Assembly (NCBI GenBank): GCA_002403855.1
Contig: DHIO01000046.1
Span: 85,891 to 116,139, forward strand
DNA from: Acidimicrobiia bacterium UBA4744
GTDB taxonomy: Bacteria; Actinomycetota; Acidimicrobiia; Spongiisociales; UBA4744
Direction of reading: 5' to 3'
DNA length: 30,249 nt
In this document: positions 21,844-30,249 of the stretch, in pieces
How the letters are laid out: each line of letters opens with the position of its first letter
How positions within the stretch are numbered: position 1 is the first letter of the stretch
Program-made: the position numbers and the translations under genes
Notes under the pieces: generated by a model
The model's database searches: none
What the model was told of the DNA's origin: nothing
The model's input: the letters and a program-made list of their open reading frames with translations, nothing else

Positions 21844-23789
21844 CAGTCACCCTCCACTTTCGTGTCGACGATATCGGTCGGTTCGAGTCCCAACAGGAAC
21901 TGCATGATGTGGCGAGCGACCGGAGCCGCTACCCTCCCGCCGCTTCCTCCCTCTTCGACAACGACCACCACCACGTACTTCGGGTCGTCGACGGGAGCTA
22001 CTCCGGCAAACCAAGCGGTGTTGTCGCGCTCTTTGCACACTCGAGCTTCCCCGATACCCTCACATTCCTGTCCCATCTGGGCCGTCCCGGTCTTGCCTCC
22101 CACCAGATACGCGTCGGCGCCCATGTCCGAGAACGCCGCCGCTGCCGTACCGGCGCTGGTCACGCGTCGCATATCGGCGAGCAGGGAGTTGGTGGTCGCT
22201 GGGGTGACACCGACGTTCCGGATAGCCTCGGGCTCGTACTCCTGGATCAGCTGCCCGTCCACGTCAAACGCCCTGCTCACCACCCTCGGTTGCCAGAAGG
22301 TGCCACCGTTGACCAAGGTGGCATAGGCGCTGGCCAGTTGCAGGGGAGTGCTCAAGACGGCGCCCTGACCGACGGCCGTCTGCATCAGATCGCCACCCAA
22401 CCACCCCTCTGGGCGCACACGCCACGGTTGCTCATCGAGCCACTCGTCGAACAGCTCCCGGTCGGGCACGATGCCCTGCGCTTCGTAGGGAAGGTCGATC
22501 CCGGTGCGCTCCCCCATTCCCACGCTTCGCGCCCAATCCTGGATGACGTCCTCACGGTCGGTGCCTTTGAAATCGTTCCAGATGCGTAACGCAATCTGCC
22601 AGAAGTAGATGTTGCAGGAACGTTCAAAGGAGGTGTGGAGGTCTTGGAGACCGTCGTCATTCGGCCACGTCCAGTTTCGCCAGACGAGCTGCGAAGCGTC
22701 GGTGAAGGGTGCATTGAGGCGGGAGCTGCACTCGATCAACTGGTTGGCAGAGGAGACGCCTTCGGGAAAGAGTCTCTCCTCAACGGCAGTCGCATAAGTG
22801 ATGGCCTTGAAGGTGGACGCCGGCGGGTAGAGGGCCTGAATAGCAAGGTTGCTGAAGACCTTGTCCTCCAGGAGTTCGTCGAACTCTCGTTGAGTCAAGC
22901 CGCTCACGAACACCTCGGGGTTGAAGTCCGGATATGAGCCCATGGCGAGAATCGATCCGTCGGTGACATCGATGACGACACCGGCCGACCGCTCGGCGAG
23001 GTTTGTGTACTCGCCGGTGGTCACCTTCACCTGGTTGGCGAGACGTACTGCCTCTTCGAGAGCGTCTTCCAGCACTTGTTGAGTGTCGATGTCGGTCGTC
23101 AGTTGCAGAGTTGCGCCCGCCTCGGCCGGCTCACCACCGAGCGGCCTGAGTACCCGGCCGACCGCGTTGACCTGGTTCGCCTCGAAACCCGGTATTCCCT
23201 GCAGGAGGTCGTCGTAGTAGCGCTCTACCCCCGACTTGCCCACCGTGCTGTTGGGGTCGAGTTTGGGATTTTCCTCCAGGTCCGCGGGAGACGGGCGACC
23301 GATGTGACCCAGAACATGCGCCATGACGTCGCCCTGGGGATACTGCCGCACCGGCACCTCTTCGATCCCCACGCCGGGCAGTTCGTCCAGATGCTCGAGC
23401 ACGTAGAACGCCGTGTCGGTATTTACCCCGGCCAGCAGGAATCGGCCGCCTGATCCGGCCTGTTCAAACGCCGACGTAACCTCCACGGCCGCCAGCCCCA
23501 GCAATCCGGATAGCTGTTGTATGACCAGCTCCTCGTCTTCAGCAGGAATCTGTTTCCGGTCGACGAGAATCCAAGGTTCCAGGCTGCTGGTAGCGAGGGC
23601 GATGCCGTCGCGGTCGATGATGTTGCCGCGCGGGGCAAGACTCGAGTCGAGACGCACGATCTGATCGTCGGCCTGGCGGCTGTACGTCTCTCCGGCCGCT
23701 ATCTGGACGAACCACAGCCGTGTGAACAGCAGTGCAAACATGGCGACGAACACCACTGCCATCCATGTCAATCGCCAGCTGAGTTTCAC
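21843..23789 (-). CDS. mrdA: Penicillin-binding protein 2 (class B transpeptidase)
   Basis: PBP2 cross-links peptidoglycan in the elongasome. In the 648 residues there is one N-terminal membrane anchor (9-30), a dimerisation/pedestal region (about 45-220), and a transpeptidase domain with the three active-site motifs STFK (325-328), SCN (391-393) and KTGT (566-569). It overlaps the mreD stop by 4 bases and rodA by 1, so stoichiometry is probably set by translational coupling. An unusual run of six valines (KYVVVVVVEEG) lies in the last core strand. Confidence 0.97.
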   Translation of the reverse strand: MKLSWRLTWMAVVFVAMFALLFTRLWFVQIAAGETYSRQADDQIVRLDSSLAPRGNIIDRDGIALATSSLEPWILVDRKQIPAEDEELVIQQLSGLLGLAAVEVTSAFEQAGSGGRFLLAGVNTDTAFYVLEHLDELPGVGIEEVPVRQYPQGDVMAHVLGHIGRPSPADLEENPKLDPNSTVGKSGVERYYDDLLQGIPGFEANQVNAVGRVLRPLGGEPAEAGATLQLTTDIDTQQVLEDALEEAVRLANQVKVTTGEYTNLAERSAGVVIDVTDGSILAMGSYPDFNPEVFVSGLTQREFDELLEDKVFSNLAIQALYPPASTFKAITYATAVEERLFPEGVSSANQLIECSSRLNAPFTDASQLVWRNWTWPNDDGLQDLHTSFERSCNIYFWQIALRIWNDFKGTDREDVIQDWARSVGMGERTGIDLPYEAQGIVPDRELFDEWLDEQPWRVRPEGWLGGDLMQTAVGQGAVLSTPLQLASAYATLVNGGTFWQPRVVSRAFDVDGQLIQEYEPEAIRNVGVTPATTNSLLADMRRVTSAGTAAAAFSDMGADAYLVGGKTGTAQMGQECEGIGEARVCKERDNTAWFAGVAPVDDPKYVVVVVVEEGGSGGRVAAPVARHIMQFLLGLEPTDIVDTKVEGD

Positions 23790-24292
23790 AGCACGAGTTC
23801 CTTTCGCCTCCGGCCCGTCACGACCAGAGTTGTAAGCGGGAGGACGCCTATGGCCAACACCAGGTTGTAAAGAGGAACAAGCAGGATCTTCCGGAACACA
23901 TCGGGATCACGAAAACTTGCTTCGCCGAAAAGGGTACCGATTACCACTATCAACACCACACCGAGAAGGCTGAGCAACACCACCGCAGCGCCGGTGGCCA
24001 GCACGTTGCCCTCGAAGCGGTCCCTGGTGCGCACGGTTGCGTACGCGATCAAGGTCAGGACCAAGGCTCGCAAACCGAGTGGTGAGCTACCCAGTAGATC
24101 CATGGCCAGGCCGGACGTGAAACCGAGCAGGACGGCCGGTTCGGCATCGAGGCGACGCGCCAGGGCAATGACCGTCACCATCACGAGATCCGGAGCGACC
24201 CCGAAGATCCGCACCTGGGCAAAGAGTGTGGTTTGGATGATCACAGCCAACGCAGCGGCCGCCAGCGACAGGCCGATGACCCGGGTTCTCAT
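23786..24292 (-). CDS. mreD: Rod shape-determining protein MreD
   Basis: A 168-residue integral membrane protein with about five hydrophobic segments and the MreD-like GFTSGLAMDLLGSSPLGLRAL region. Sequence conservation in MreD is low, so the call rests on topology and its place between mreC and mrdA. It overlaps mreC by 4 bases (ATGA) and mrdA by 4. It bridges the inner-membrane complex of MreC, RodA and PBP2. Confidence 0.92.
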   Translation of the reverse strand: MRTRVIGLSLAAAALAVIIQTTLFAQVRIFGVAPDLVMVTVIALARRLDAEPAVLLGFTSGLAMDLLGSSPLGLRALVLTLIAYATVRTRDRFEGNVLATGAAVVLLSLLGVVLIVVIGTLFGEASFRDPDVFRKILLVPLYNLVLAIGVLPLTTLVVTGRRRKELVL

Positions 24293-25182
24293 AGGTCACC
24301 CGTCCCTGATCTGCCGGCCGGGGTTTCGTCCTGCGGGGTTTGCTCCTCATCCTGCTCTCCGGCGGAGAAGGTCCATTGCAGGACGACGACGAACTTCAAT
24401 CGGTTGAAGTCGGCCAGAGGGACTGCTTCCGTTCTGATCTTGGCAGCTTCCGGACTCGCAGATCGGATCACCTCGGCAACCGGCAGGGCAGGCGGGAATT
24501 TGGAGCTTCCAGCGGTGACGAGCAGATAATCGGCAAACACGGGTTCTGCCGCCGGGTTCACCTCGAGAATCATCTTGGCCCCGCCCTGTCCCAGCACCAC
24601 CCCGGTCTCTCCCGTCTGTGACTCCACGGTGACGGCTCCGGTGGGCCGGATGATGGGCAGCACGGTCGCCGAAGAAGCGGTTACGACCCTGATCTCTCCA
24701 ACCAGAGCACCATGCTCATCTACTACCGGATTACCCACTACGAGACCGTCACCGGTCCCTTTGTCGATGATGAAACTCGAATCGAAGTTGTCTCCCCGAG
24801 CGATGACCCTGGCCGGTCTGGTGGCAATGGAGTCATCGGGAAGAGTCAAGTCGGTGATGTTGCGAAGCGTCTCGATCTCGGCTTCGAGGGTACCGACCTC
24901 GCTGATCGTGGCCTCCAGTTCGGTGATCCTCTGTCGCAGGGCCTCATTCTCGTCGCGTAGTCCGGCGAGGTTGGCCAATCCGTCGATGAAGTCCACGACC
25001 GGGGAGACGAGCGAAGTTGCGAACGCCTGAACCGGGGCAAATACCGCCTGGGTGCCTTCACGCAAGGTGCCCACCACTCCTCCTCCCGAGGCCCTGATGT
25101 CAAAGGTCATGAGCAGGAACGAGAGGACGACGAGCACTACCAGCATTGGAGTGGCTCGATCCGGATGGCGGCGTTCCCTCAT
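24289..25182 (-). CDS. mreC: Rod shape-determining protein MreC
   Basis: The 297-residue protein has a short cytoplasmic N-terminus and one membrane helix (about 11-29). A coiled coil follows (about 70-110; RDENEALRQRITELEATISE), then the two-barrel periplasmic MreC core (GDNFDSSFIIDKGTGDGL, GETGVVLGQGG, PVAEVI). A Glu/Gln/Thr-rich tail of about 25 residues ends the protein. MreC activates PBP2-RodA. It follows mreB by 52 bases. Confidence 0.95.
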   Translation of the reverse strand: MRERRHPDRATPMLVVLVVLSFLLMTFDIRASGGGVVGTLREGTQAVFAPVQAFATSLVSPVVDFIDGLANLAGLRDENEALRQRITELEATISEVGTLEAEIETLRNITDLTLPDDSIATRPARVIARGDNFDSSFIIDKGTGDGLVVGNPVVDEHGALVGEIRVVTASSATVLPIIRPTGAVTVESQTGETGVVLGQGGAKMILEVNPAAEPVFADYLLVTAGSSKFPPALPVAEVIRSASPEAAKIRTEAVPLADFNRLKFVVVLQWTFSAGEQDEEQTPQDETPAGRSGTGDL

Positions 25183-25234
25183 GGTTTTGGCATTCCCAGG
25201 GGCGACCTACCCTCCCCCGTCATCTCCCGACCCT

Positions 25235-26266
25235 TCAGGCGCGACTCGACGAGACCAGGACTCCCTGCAAAGCGTCGAACTCTTCGAGGCATTTTCCCGA
25301 CCCCACTACGACCGACTGTAGAGGCCGATCCGCGGTAACGATCGGCATGCCGGTCTCGTATGCGAGTCGCTCATCGATGCCATGGAGCAAGGCTCCTCCC
25401 CCGGTCAAAACGATGCCGCGCTCCATGATGTCCGCCGAGAGTTCGGGAGGGGTCTTGTCGAGCGTGAACTTGACCGCGTCGACCGTCTGCTGCACAGGTT
25501 CTTCGATTGCTTCGCGGATCTCCGGACTGGACAGAACAATCGTCTTGGGAAGGCCTGAGACCAGGTCGCGTCCCCGCACTTCGGCTGCGGGTTCGTCGGC
25601 GTACGGAAACGCCGACCCGATCGCCATCTTGATCTGCTCGGCGGTACGTTCCCCAAGTAGGAGGTTGTACTCCTTTTTGACCCAATCGATGATGGCCTCG
25701 TCCAGTTCGTCCCCACCGATGCGAATACTCCGGGATACCACGATGCCACCCAGCGAAATCACCGCCACCTCGGTAGTACCGCCCCCGATGTCGACCACCA
25801 TGCTTCCCGAAGGTTCCCCTACCGGCAACCCGGTACCAATGGCGGCCGCCATCGGCTCTTCGATCGTGTAAGCGCGGCGGGCACCGGCGTGATAAGCGGC
25901 CTCTTCGACTGCCCTTCGCTCGACCGGAGTGATGCCGGAAGGAACACAGATGACGATGCGCGGTTTGGCCCACCGCCGCCGATGGACCTTCTGAATGAAG
26001 TAGCGGAGCATCTTCTCCGTGATGTCGAAGTCGGCAATCACACCGTCGCGTAAGGGGCGGATGGCCTGGATATACGACGGTGTCCGCCCGATCATCCGCT
26101 TCGCTTCCATACCCACCGCCAGGGCGCGGTTGTTGCGAGTGTTGATGGCCACCACCGACGGTTCGTTCAGGACGATTCCCGCCCCGCGTACATACACCAG
26201 CGTGTTGGCCGTGCCGAGGTCGATGGCCATGTCCTGGCCGGCGACTGCAAAAAGGGTGTCAGCCAT
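25235..26266 (-). CDS. mreB: Rod shape-determining protein MreB (actin-like)
   Basis: The 343-residue actin homologue forms short membrane-bound filaments that orient wall synthesis. Motifs: phosphate-1 MAIDLGTANTLVYV, phosphate-2 MVVDIGGGTTEVAVISLGG, and adenosine IVLTGGGALLHGID. The ATG at 26266 has GAGG 6-7 bases upstream. It heads mreB-mreC-mreD-mrdA-rodA. In the 159 bases before it, TAAGCT is a weak -10 candidate. Confidence 0.98.
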   Translation of the reverse strand: MADTLFAVAGQDMAIDLGTANTLVYVRGAGIVLNEPSVVAINTRNNRALAVGMEAKRMIGRTPSYIQAIRPLRDGVIADFDITEKMLRYFIQKVHRRRWAKPRIVICVPSGITPVERRAVEEAAYHAGARRAYTIEEPMAAAIGTGLPVGEPSGSMVVDIGGGTTEVAVISLGGIVVSRSIRIGGDELDEAIIDWVKKEYNLLLGERTAEQIKMAIGSAFPYADEPAAEVRGRDLVSGLPKTIVLSSPEIREAIEEPVQQTVDAVKFTLDKTPPELSADIMERGIVLTGGGALLHGIDERLAYETGMPIVTADRPLQSVVVGSGKCLEEFDALQGVLVSSSRA

Positions 26267-26425
26267 AGAGGCCTCAGATCCGAGAACCCCGACAGCTTAC
26301 TAGTCGGTCTGTGGGAATGGCTATGCGGAGCTCAACGCTCCGAGTCCGAGCGGACACAGTCGGTGACAAGCTTCGTGAAGACACGACCTGACGGCCCGCA
26401 AGCGGGACTCCCTTCCACCCACGCC

Positions 26426-26833
26426 TCATTCTTCGAAGAAGAGGCCCAGTTCCCGCTCTGCGCTCTCCGGTGAGTCCGACCCGTGCACGATGTTGTACGT
26501 CACGATGAGACCGTAGTCACCACGAATCGTGCCCGGTGCCGCCTGCTTGGGATCGGTGGCACCCATCAAGGTGCGGGCCACGCTCACGGCCGATTCGCCG
26601 GACCACTCCATCGCCACGACCGGGCCGCTGGTGATGAAATCAACCAGGTCTGCAAAGAACGGCTTCTCGGTGTGCTCGGCATAGTGCCGATTGGCCATGG
26701 CCTCTTCGATCTGCAGGTTGCGGATCTTCTCGAGCCTGAGCCCTTTACGCTCAAAACGACTGATGACTTCGCCGATCAAGCCACGCCGGACTCCATCCGG
26801 CTTGATCATGATGAACGTGTTTTCACGGCCCAT
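26426..26833 (-). CDS. ndk: Nucleoside diphosphate kinase
   Basis: Ndk transfers the gamma phosphate of ATP to nucleoside diphosphates. The 135 residues begin MGRENTFIMIKPDGVRRGLI; a longer frame overlapping folC is rejected because GAGGAG precedes this ATG by 5 bases. The phospho-histidine motif NIVHGSDS is present and the C-terminus ELGLFFEE is typical. It lies 38 bases downstream of folC. The length is normal for a bacterial Ndk. Confidence 0.97.
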   Translation of the reverse strand: MGRENTFIMIKPDGVRRGLIGEVISRFERKGLRLEKIRNLQIEEAMANRHYAEHTEKPFFADLVDFITSGPVVAMEWSGESAVSVARTLMGATDPKQAAPGTIRGDYGLIVTYNIVHGSDSPESAERELGLFFEE

Positions 26834-26871
26834 GTTCACTCCTCGTCGGGTTCCGGCGAGATGGTAAACGG

Positions 26872-28206
26872 TCAATCGGGATGATGAACCGCACCGGTCC
26901 GAGCGGCAAGAGCACCTCGCAGCACCGGACGGGCCTCCCCGACGACGTACAACGAACCCGCCACCAGCAACGCGCCATCGGGCGGTAGGGCCGCCAGGGC
27001 GGCGGCGGCGGCCGAAGGGACTCCGGCGAGTTCGGTCACCTCGACCTCGGCTCCGAAGACCCGCCGGGCGGCCCTCGCTACTTCCTCGGGAGGGCGCGCA
27101 CGGTCGCTATCGGCCGCCGTCGCGTAGAAACGGACCACATGTCCTTTGAGGTGCGCCAGCATGGCATCGAGGTCCTTGTCGCCCAACACTCCCATCACAA
27201 CCGTCCACCCGCGCGGAGGAAACTCTTCTGTCATCGCCTCCGTCAGCACCCCGAAACCCTCTTCATTGTGAGCGCCGTCGACTACGACCAGGGGTGAACG
27301 ATCCAGTACCTCCATCCGACCGGGCACCGATGCTGCAGCCGCACCTTCCACGGCCCCGTCTGTCGCCAACTCCCTGCCGAACAGCTCCTCGACGGCGGCA
27401 ATGGCAACGGCCAGATTGCGGGTCTGGTGCCGGCCGTGGAGGGGAAGATAGAGATCGGGATAGGTGCCGTGAACGCCGTCCACCTCGCACATCCAGCCGC
27501 CGACTGCCGGTTGGGATTCCGCCAGCCGATAGTCGTACCCGTAGCGGCGCAGGTCGATTGAGTGGGCAGCAGCGTGCTCGAGAGCTGCTTGATCGGCTTC
27601 GTCGGGCAAGGGTCCGGCGATCAGGACGCTTCCCGGCTTGGCAATGGCCAGCTTCTCCCGGGCTATGTCGCCGACGTTGTCCCCCAGGTAACTCATATGC
27701 TCGAGGGAAATGCCCGTCACCACCGCCACCCGCCCGTCGGCGGCGTTGGTGGCATCGAGTCTTCCGCCGAGGCCGACTTCGACGACGGCCACGTCTACCG
27801 CCTGCGAAGCAAACCAGGCCAGTGAGGTTGCGGCCGTCAACTCGAAGTAGGTTGCACGTTCGCCCAGCCGCTCCTCCAGCAAGTCGGCAAACGGTGCAAC
27901 ATCCGCGACCGCACCGGCGAACTCGTCGGGCGTTGCTTGGACGTTGTTGATCGAAAGCCGCTCCTCGACTCGCTCGAGGTGCGGGGAGGTGAAGGTCCCC
28001 ACGGTCAGACCGTGGGCGGCCAACATCGAGCCGGTGATGCGGGCGGTCGAGGTTTTGCCATTGCTACCGGTGATGTGGATGATCGGATATGACTGTTGCG
28101 GGTTGGCAAGCATGTCGAGCAACTCCCGGATCCGTTCAAGACCCGGTTTGACACCGAGACCGATGTGACGGTCGAGGTAGGCGACGGCATCCTGGTACTG
28201 CGTCAC
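26872..28206 (-). CDS. folC: Folylpolyglutamate synthase / dihydrofolate synthase
   Basis: FolC adds glutamate to dihydropteroate and to folates. The 444 residues contain the Mur-ligase-type P-loop HITGSNGKTSTARI (GSNGKTS at 47-53), VAVVEVGLGGRLDATNA, and the C-terminal ligase domain with VVVDGAHNEEGF. GTG 28206 follows the valS stop by 9 bases with only a weak ribosome-binding site, so reinitiation after valS is likely. The valS-folC-ndk order is common in Gram-positive bacteria. Confidence 0.96.
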   Translation of the reverse strand: MTQYQDAVAYLDRHIGLGVKPGLERIRELLDMLANPQQSYPIIHITGSNGKTSTARITGSMLAAHGLTVGTFTSPHLERVEERLSINNVQATPDEFAGAVADVAPFADLLEERLGERATYFELTAATSLAWFASQAVDVAVVEVGLGGRLDATNAADGRVAVVTGISLEHMSYLGDNVGDIAREKLAIAKPGSVLIAGPLPDEADQAALEHAAAHSIDLRRYGYDYRLAESQPAVGGWMCEVDGVHGTYPDLYLPLHGRHQTRNLAVAIAAVEELFGRELATDGAVEGAAAASVPGRMEVLDRSPLVVVDGAHNEEGFGVLTEAMTEEFPPRGWTVVMGVLGDKDLDAMLAHLKGHVVRFYATAADSDRARPPEEVARAARRVFGAEVEVTELAGVPSAAAAALAALPPDGALLVAGSLYVVGEARPVLRGALAARTGAVHHPD

Positions 28207-28215
28207 GACCCCATT

Positions 28216-30249
28216 TCAGCTGCCCAGCTCGGCCAGCTGGGCTCGGAGTTTGTCGACCAAAGCACCGAGCTCTACCGCCTTGGTCCTCTCCTTTTCGACC
28301 ACCTCGGGGGGCGCTTTTTCCAAGAAGGACCGGTTGGCGAGTTTGCCTTGCGCCCGGGCCAGTTCCGACGATGCCGCTTCCCACCTCTTCTCGAGCCTGG
28401 CGCGTTCTGCCTCGACGTCGATCACTCCTTCCAGCTCAATGTGGCATTCCAGCGACCCCGCCACGAGCCGGGCGACGTCGCCCCCGGATGGAGGAGCGTC
28501 GGCAAGTTGCAGCCGGGCGGCGGCCAGCATTTCGAGTTGTTCGGCCCACCAGGGTTCGGACGACCCTCCAGCCTCGAGGAGAGTGACCGTCAACGGAAAG
28601 CGAGGAGCGAGCCCGTGTTCGGCCTTGAACCGGCGGATCCCCGTCACGAGCTCCTGCAGGACCTCAACTCCCACCACCTCGGCGGCCACAGGCGGATCCG
28701 GCCACGTGGTTCCGGCCAGCAAGCCCTCGCCCACCAACTCGCTCCAGAGTTCCTCGGTGAGGAAAGGCGTCGCCGGATGGAAGAGCTTGAGCAGATCGCG
28801 AAGCACCACGCCCAACGTCGCCCTCGCGGCGGGGGCGGCGGCAGGATTCCGGAGGTTTGCCTTCGACATCTCGAGGTACCAGTCGAAGACCTCAGACCAG
28901 GCGAAATTGTAAAGGAGCCCGTAGGCGTCCGAGAAACGATACAGGTCGAGCAACTCGTCGAAGCGACGGGTCACCGTGGCGAGCCGGTGGAGAACCCAAC
29001 CGTCGATCGGCCCCGGATCCTCCGGATAGCTACCTTCGGGCGGGACCGACCCCGGCTCGAGATGATGGAGCGCAAACCGGACAGCGTTCCAGATTTTGTT
29101 ACCGAACTTGCGGGCTCCGACGACCCACTCGGGGTCGAACGGCACATCGTGACCAGGAGCGGCGGCCTGGATCAGGGCAAGTCGAAGAGGATCGGCTCCG
29201 TGCGCGTCGATGACGTCGAGCGGGTCGATGGCGTTGCCGATCGATTTGGACATCTTGCGGCCGGTGGCGTCGCGGACCAATCCGTGAATGACGACGTCGT
29301 CAAAAGGCACGTCCTCCATGAAGCGGAGACCCATTTGCATCATGCGGGCCACCCAGAAGTAGATGATGTCGAATCCGGTGATGAGCGCGGCGTTCGGATA
29401 GAAGCGCTTCAGGTCATCGGTGGAGTCCGGCCAGCCGAGTGTGGAGAACGGCCAGAGCGCCGACGAGAACCACGTATCGAGAACATCATCATCCTGTGCG
29501 AGCGAGGATCCACCACACCCCGGACAAGAGGTCGGGTCCTCCCGAGCAACAATGATTTCGTCGCAGTCGTCGCAGTACCAGGCGGGGATACGGTGGCCCC
29601 ACCAGATCTGACGGCTGATGCACCAGTCCCGCAGATTCTCCATCCAGTGGAAGTAGTTCTTCTCCCATCGTTGCGGAACAAACCGGGTTCGACCATCGCG
29701 GATAGCTCGGATGGCCGGTGCTGTGAGGTCTCCCATGCTCACAAACCATTGGAGCGAAAGGTACGGTTCCACCACCGTCCCGCAGCGATAGCAGTGCCCT
29801 ACGCTGTGATGGTGCTCTTCGATGTGGTGCAGATGCCCGCGTTTGCGAAGAGCGTGTTTGACGGCTTCACGGGCCTCGAAACGGTCCATGCCGAAGAACT
29901 CCCCACCGTCGCGGGTGACGCTCGCCCGCTCGTCGAAGATCCTCACGGCCGGCAGCCCGTGCCGCTCGGCTATCTCGTAGTCGTTTGGGTCGTGGGCCGG
30001 TGTCACCTTCACCGCGCCGGTCCCGAAAGCCGGGTCGACCGCCCGATCGGCAACAATCGGGATTTCTCGTTCGATGAGCGGCAGCAACAACGAGCGCCCC
30101 ACGAGACCACGGTATCTCTCATCCTGGGGATGAACGGCAACAGCCGTATCGCCCAGCATGGTCTCCGCTCGGGTGGTCGCGACGGTCACTCCCCCGTCAC
30201 CGTCGACGAACGGATAGGTGATGTGAACCAGCTCGCCGACATCGTCTTC
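28216..30249 (-). CDS. valS: Valyl-tRNA synthetase, C-terminal 677 residues
   Basis: The frame is open to the right edge, so the N-terminus with the HIGH motif is outside the window. Visible are the editing domain (GGVTVATTRAETMLGDTAVA), the CYRCGTVVEPYLSLQW segment, and the KMSKS loop as GRKMSKSIGN (KMSKS at 29242-29256). The anticodon-binding domain (about residues 450-590 of this part) and the C-terminal coiled coil (EAERARLEKRWEAASSELAR) follow. Two CxxC-like pairs (CDDCDEI, CPGCGG) suggest a zinc-binding insert. It charges tRNA-Val. Confidence 0.97.
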   Translation of the reverse strand, partial: EDDVGELVHITYPFVDGDGGVTVATTRAETMLGDTAVAVHPQDERYRGLVGRSLLLPLIEREIPIVADRAVDPAFGTGAVKVTPAHDPNDYEIAERHGLPAVRIFDERASVTRDGGEFFGMDRFEAREAVKHALRKRGHLHHIEEHHHSVGHCYRCGTVVEPYLSLQWFVSMGDLTAPAIRAIRDGRTRFVPQRWEKNYFHWMENLRDWCISRQIWWGHRIPAWYCDDCDEIIVAREDPTSCPGCGGSSLAQDDDVLDTWFSSALWPFSTLGWPDSTDDLKRFYPNAALITGFDIIYFWVARMMQMGLRFMEDVPFDDVVIHGLVRDATGRKMSKSIGNAIDPLDVIDAHGADPLRLALIQAAAPGHDVPFDPEWVVGARKFGNKIWNAVRFALHHLEPGSVPPEGSYPEDPGPIDGWVLHRLATVTRRFDELLDLYRFSDAYGLLYNFAWSEVFDWYLEMSKANLRNPAAAPAARATLGVVLRDLLKLFHPATPFLTEELWSELVGEGLLAGTTWPDPPVAAEVVGVEVLQELVTGIRRFKAEHGLAPRFPLTVTLLEAGGSSEPWWAEQLEMLAAARLQLADAPPSGGDVARLVAGSLECHIELEGVIDVEAERARLEKRWEAASSELARAQGKLANRSFLEKAPPEVVEKERTKAVELGALVDKLRAQLAELGS

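Noticed and set aside
26380..26420. Hairpin cccgcaagcggg after ndk as a terminator
   Set aside because: The stem is short with a tiny loop and no U-run, so I could not separate it from chance.
1..30249. CRISPR array, retron, toxin-antitoxin or other defence system
   Set aside because: No regularly spaced repeats, reverse transcriptase or paired small toxin/antitoxin frames were seen; almost all long frames are housekeeping or K+ transport genes.

Overview
The window is a GC-rich (roughly 60-65 %) bacterial chromosome segment that looks actinobacterial. The evidence is the order rng-rplU-rpmA-obgE-proB, proA, nadD, a LytR_C-type protein and rsfS; adjacent single-domain TrkA genes like mycobacterial ceoB/ceoC; many GTG/TTG starts; and several starts that sit 6-8 bases behind a TANNNT hexamer with no Shine-Dalgarno, as in leaderless actinobacterial mRNAs. 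A deep-branching group such as Acidimicrobiia is plausible, but this is inference from gene content, not phylogeny.

Layout. Bases 1-476 (minus) are the start of a multi-span membrane protein cut by the window edge. Bases 640-1342 hold decayed tyrosine-integrase pieces and palindromic repeats next to a tRNA-Ala(GGC) gene at 1343-1416. From 1446 to 8486 (minus) lie rsfS, a LytR_C-domain membrane protein, nadD, an M23-like protein lacking its catalytic histidines, a single-domain response regulator, a CoxE-like VWA protein, a MoxR ATPase and proA. From 8575 to 14988 (plus) is a compact potassium-uptake block: a full-length TrkA, TrkH, two half-size TrkA, a 49-residue membrane peptide, a second TrkH and an OB-fold-like membrane protein. 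From 14977 to 30249 (minus) are proB, obgE, rpmA, rplU, rng, tdk, then rodA, mrdA, mreD, mreC, mreB (rod-shape elongation machinery), then ndk, folC and the C-terminal part of valS.

How the parts relate. The minus-strand genes are mostly housekeeping and tightly packed, with 1-8 base overlaps indicating translational coupling (mreC/mreD/mrdA/rodA; obgE/proB; proA/moxR/coxE; nadD/LytR_C). The plus-strand Trk block separates proB from proA, genes that are commonly adjacent, and so looks like an insertion into an older minus-strand run.

I did not find a CRISPR array, complete mobile element, defence system or secondary-metabolite cluster. The least explained items are the 49-aa membrane peptide and the OB-fold-like protein in the Trk block, the catalytically depleted M23 protein, the unlinked MoxR/CoxE/response-regulator group, the uncertain rsfS start and the integrase scar beside the tRNA.
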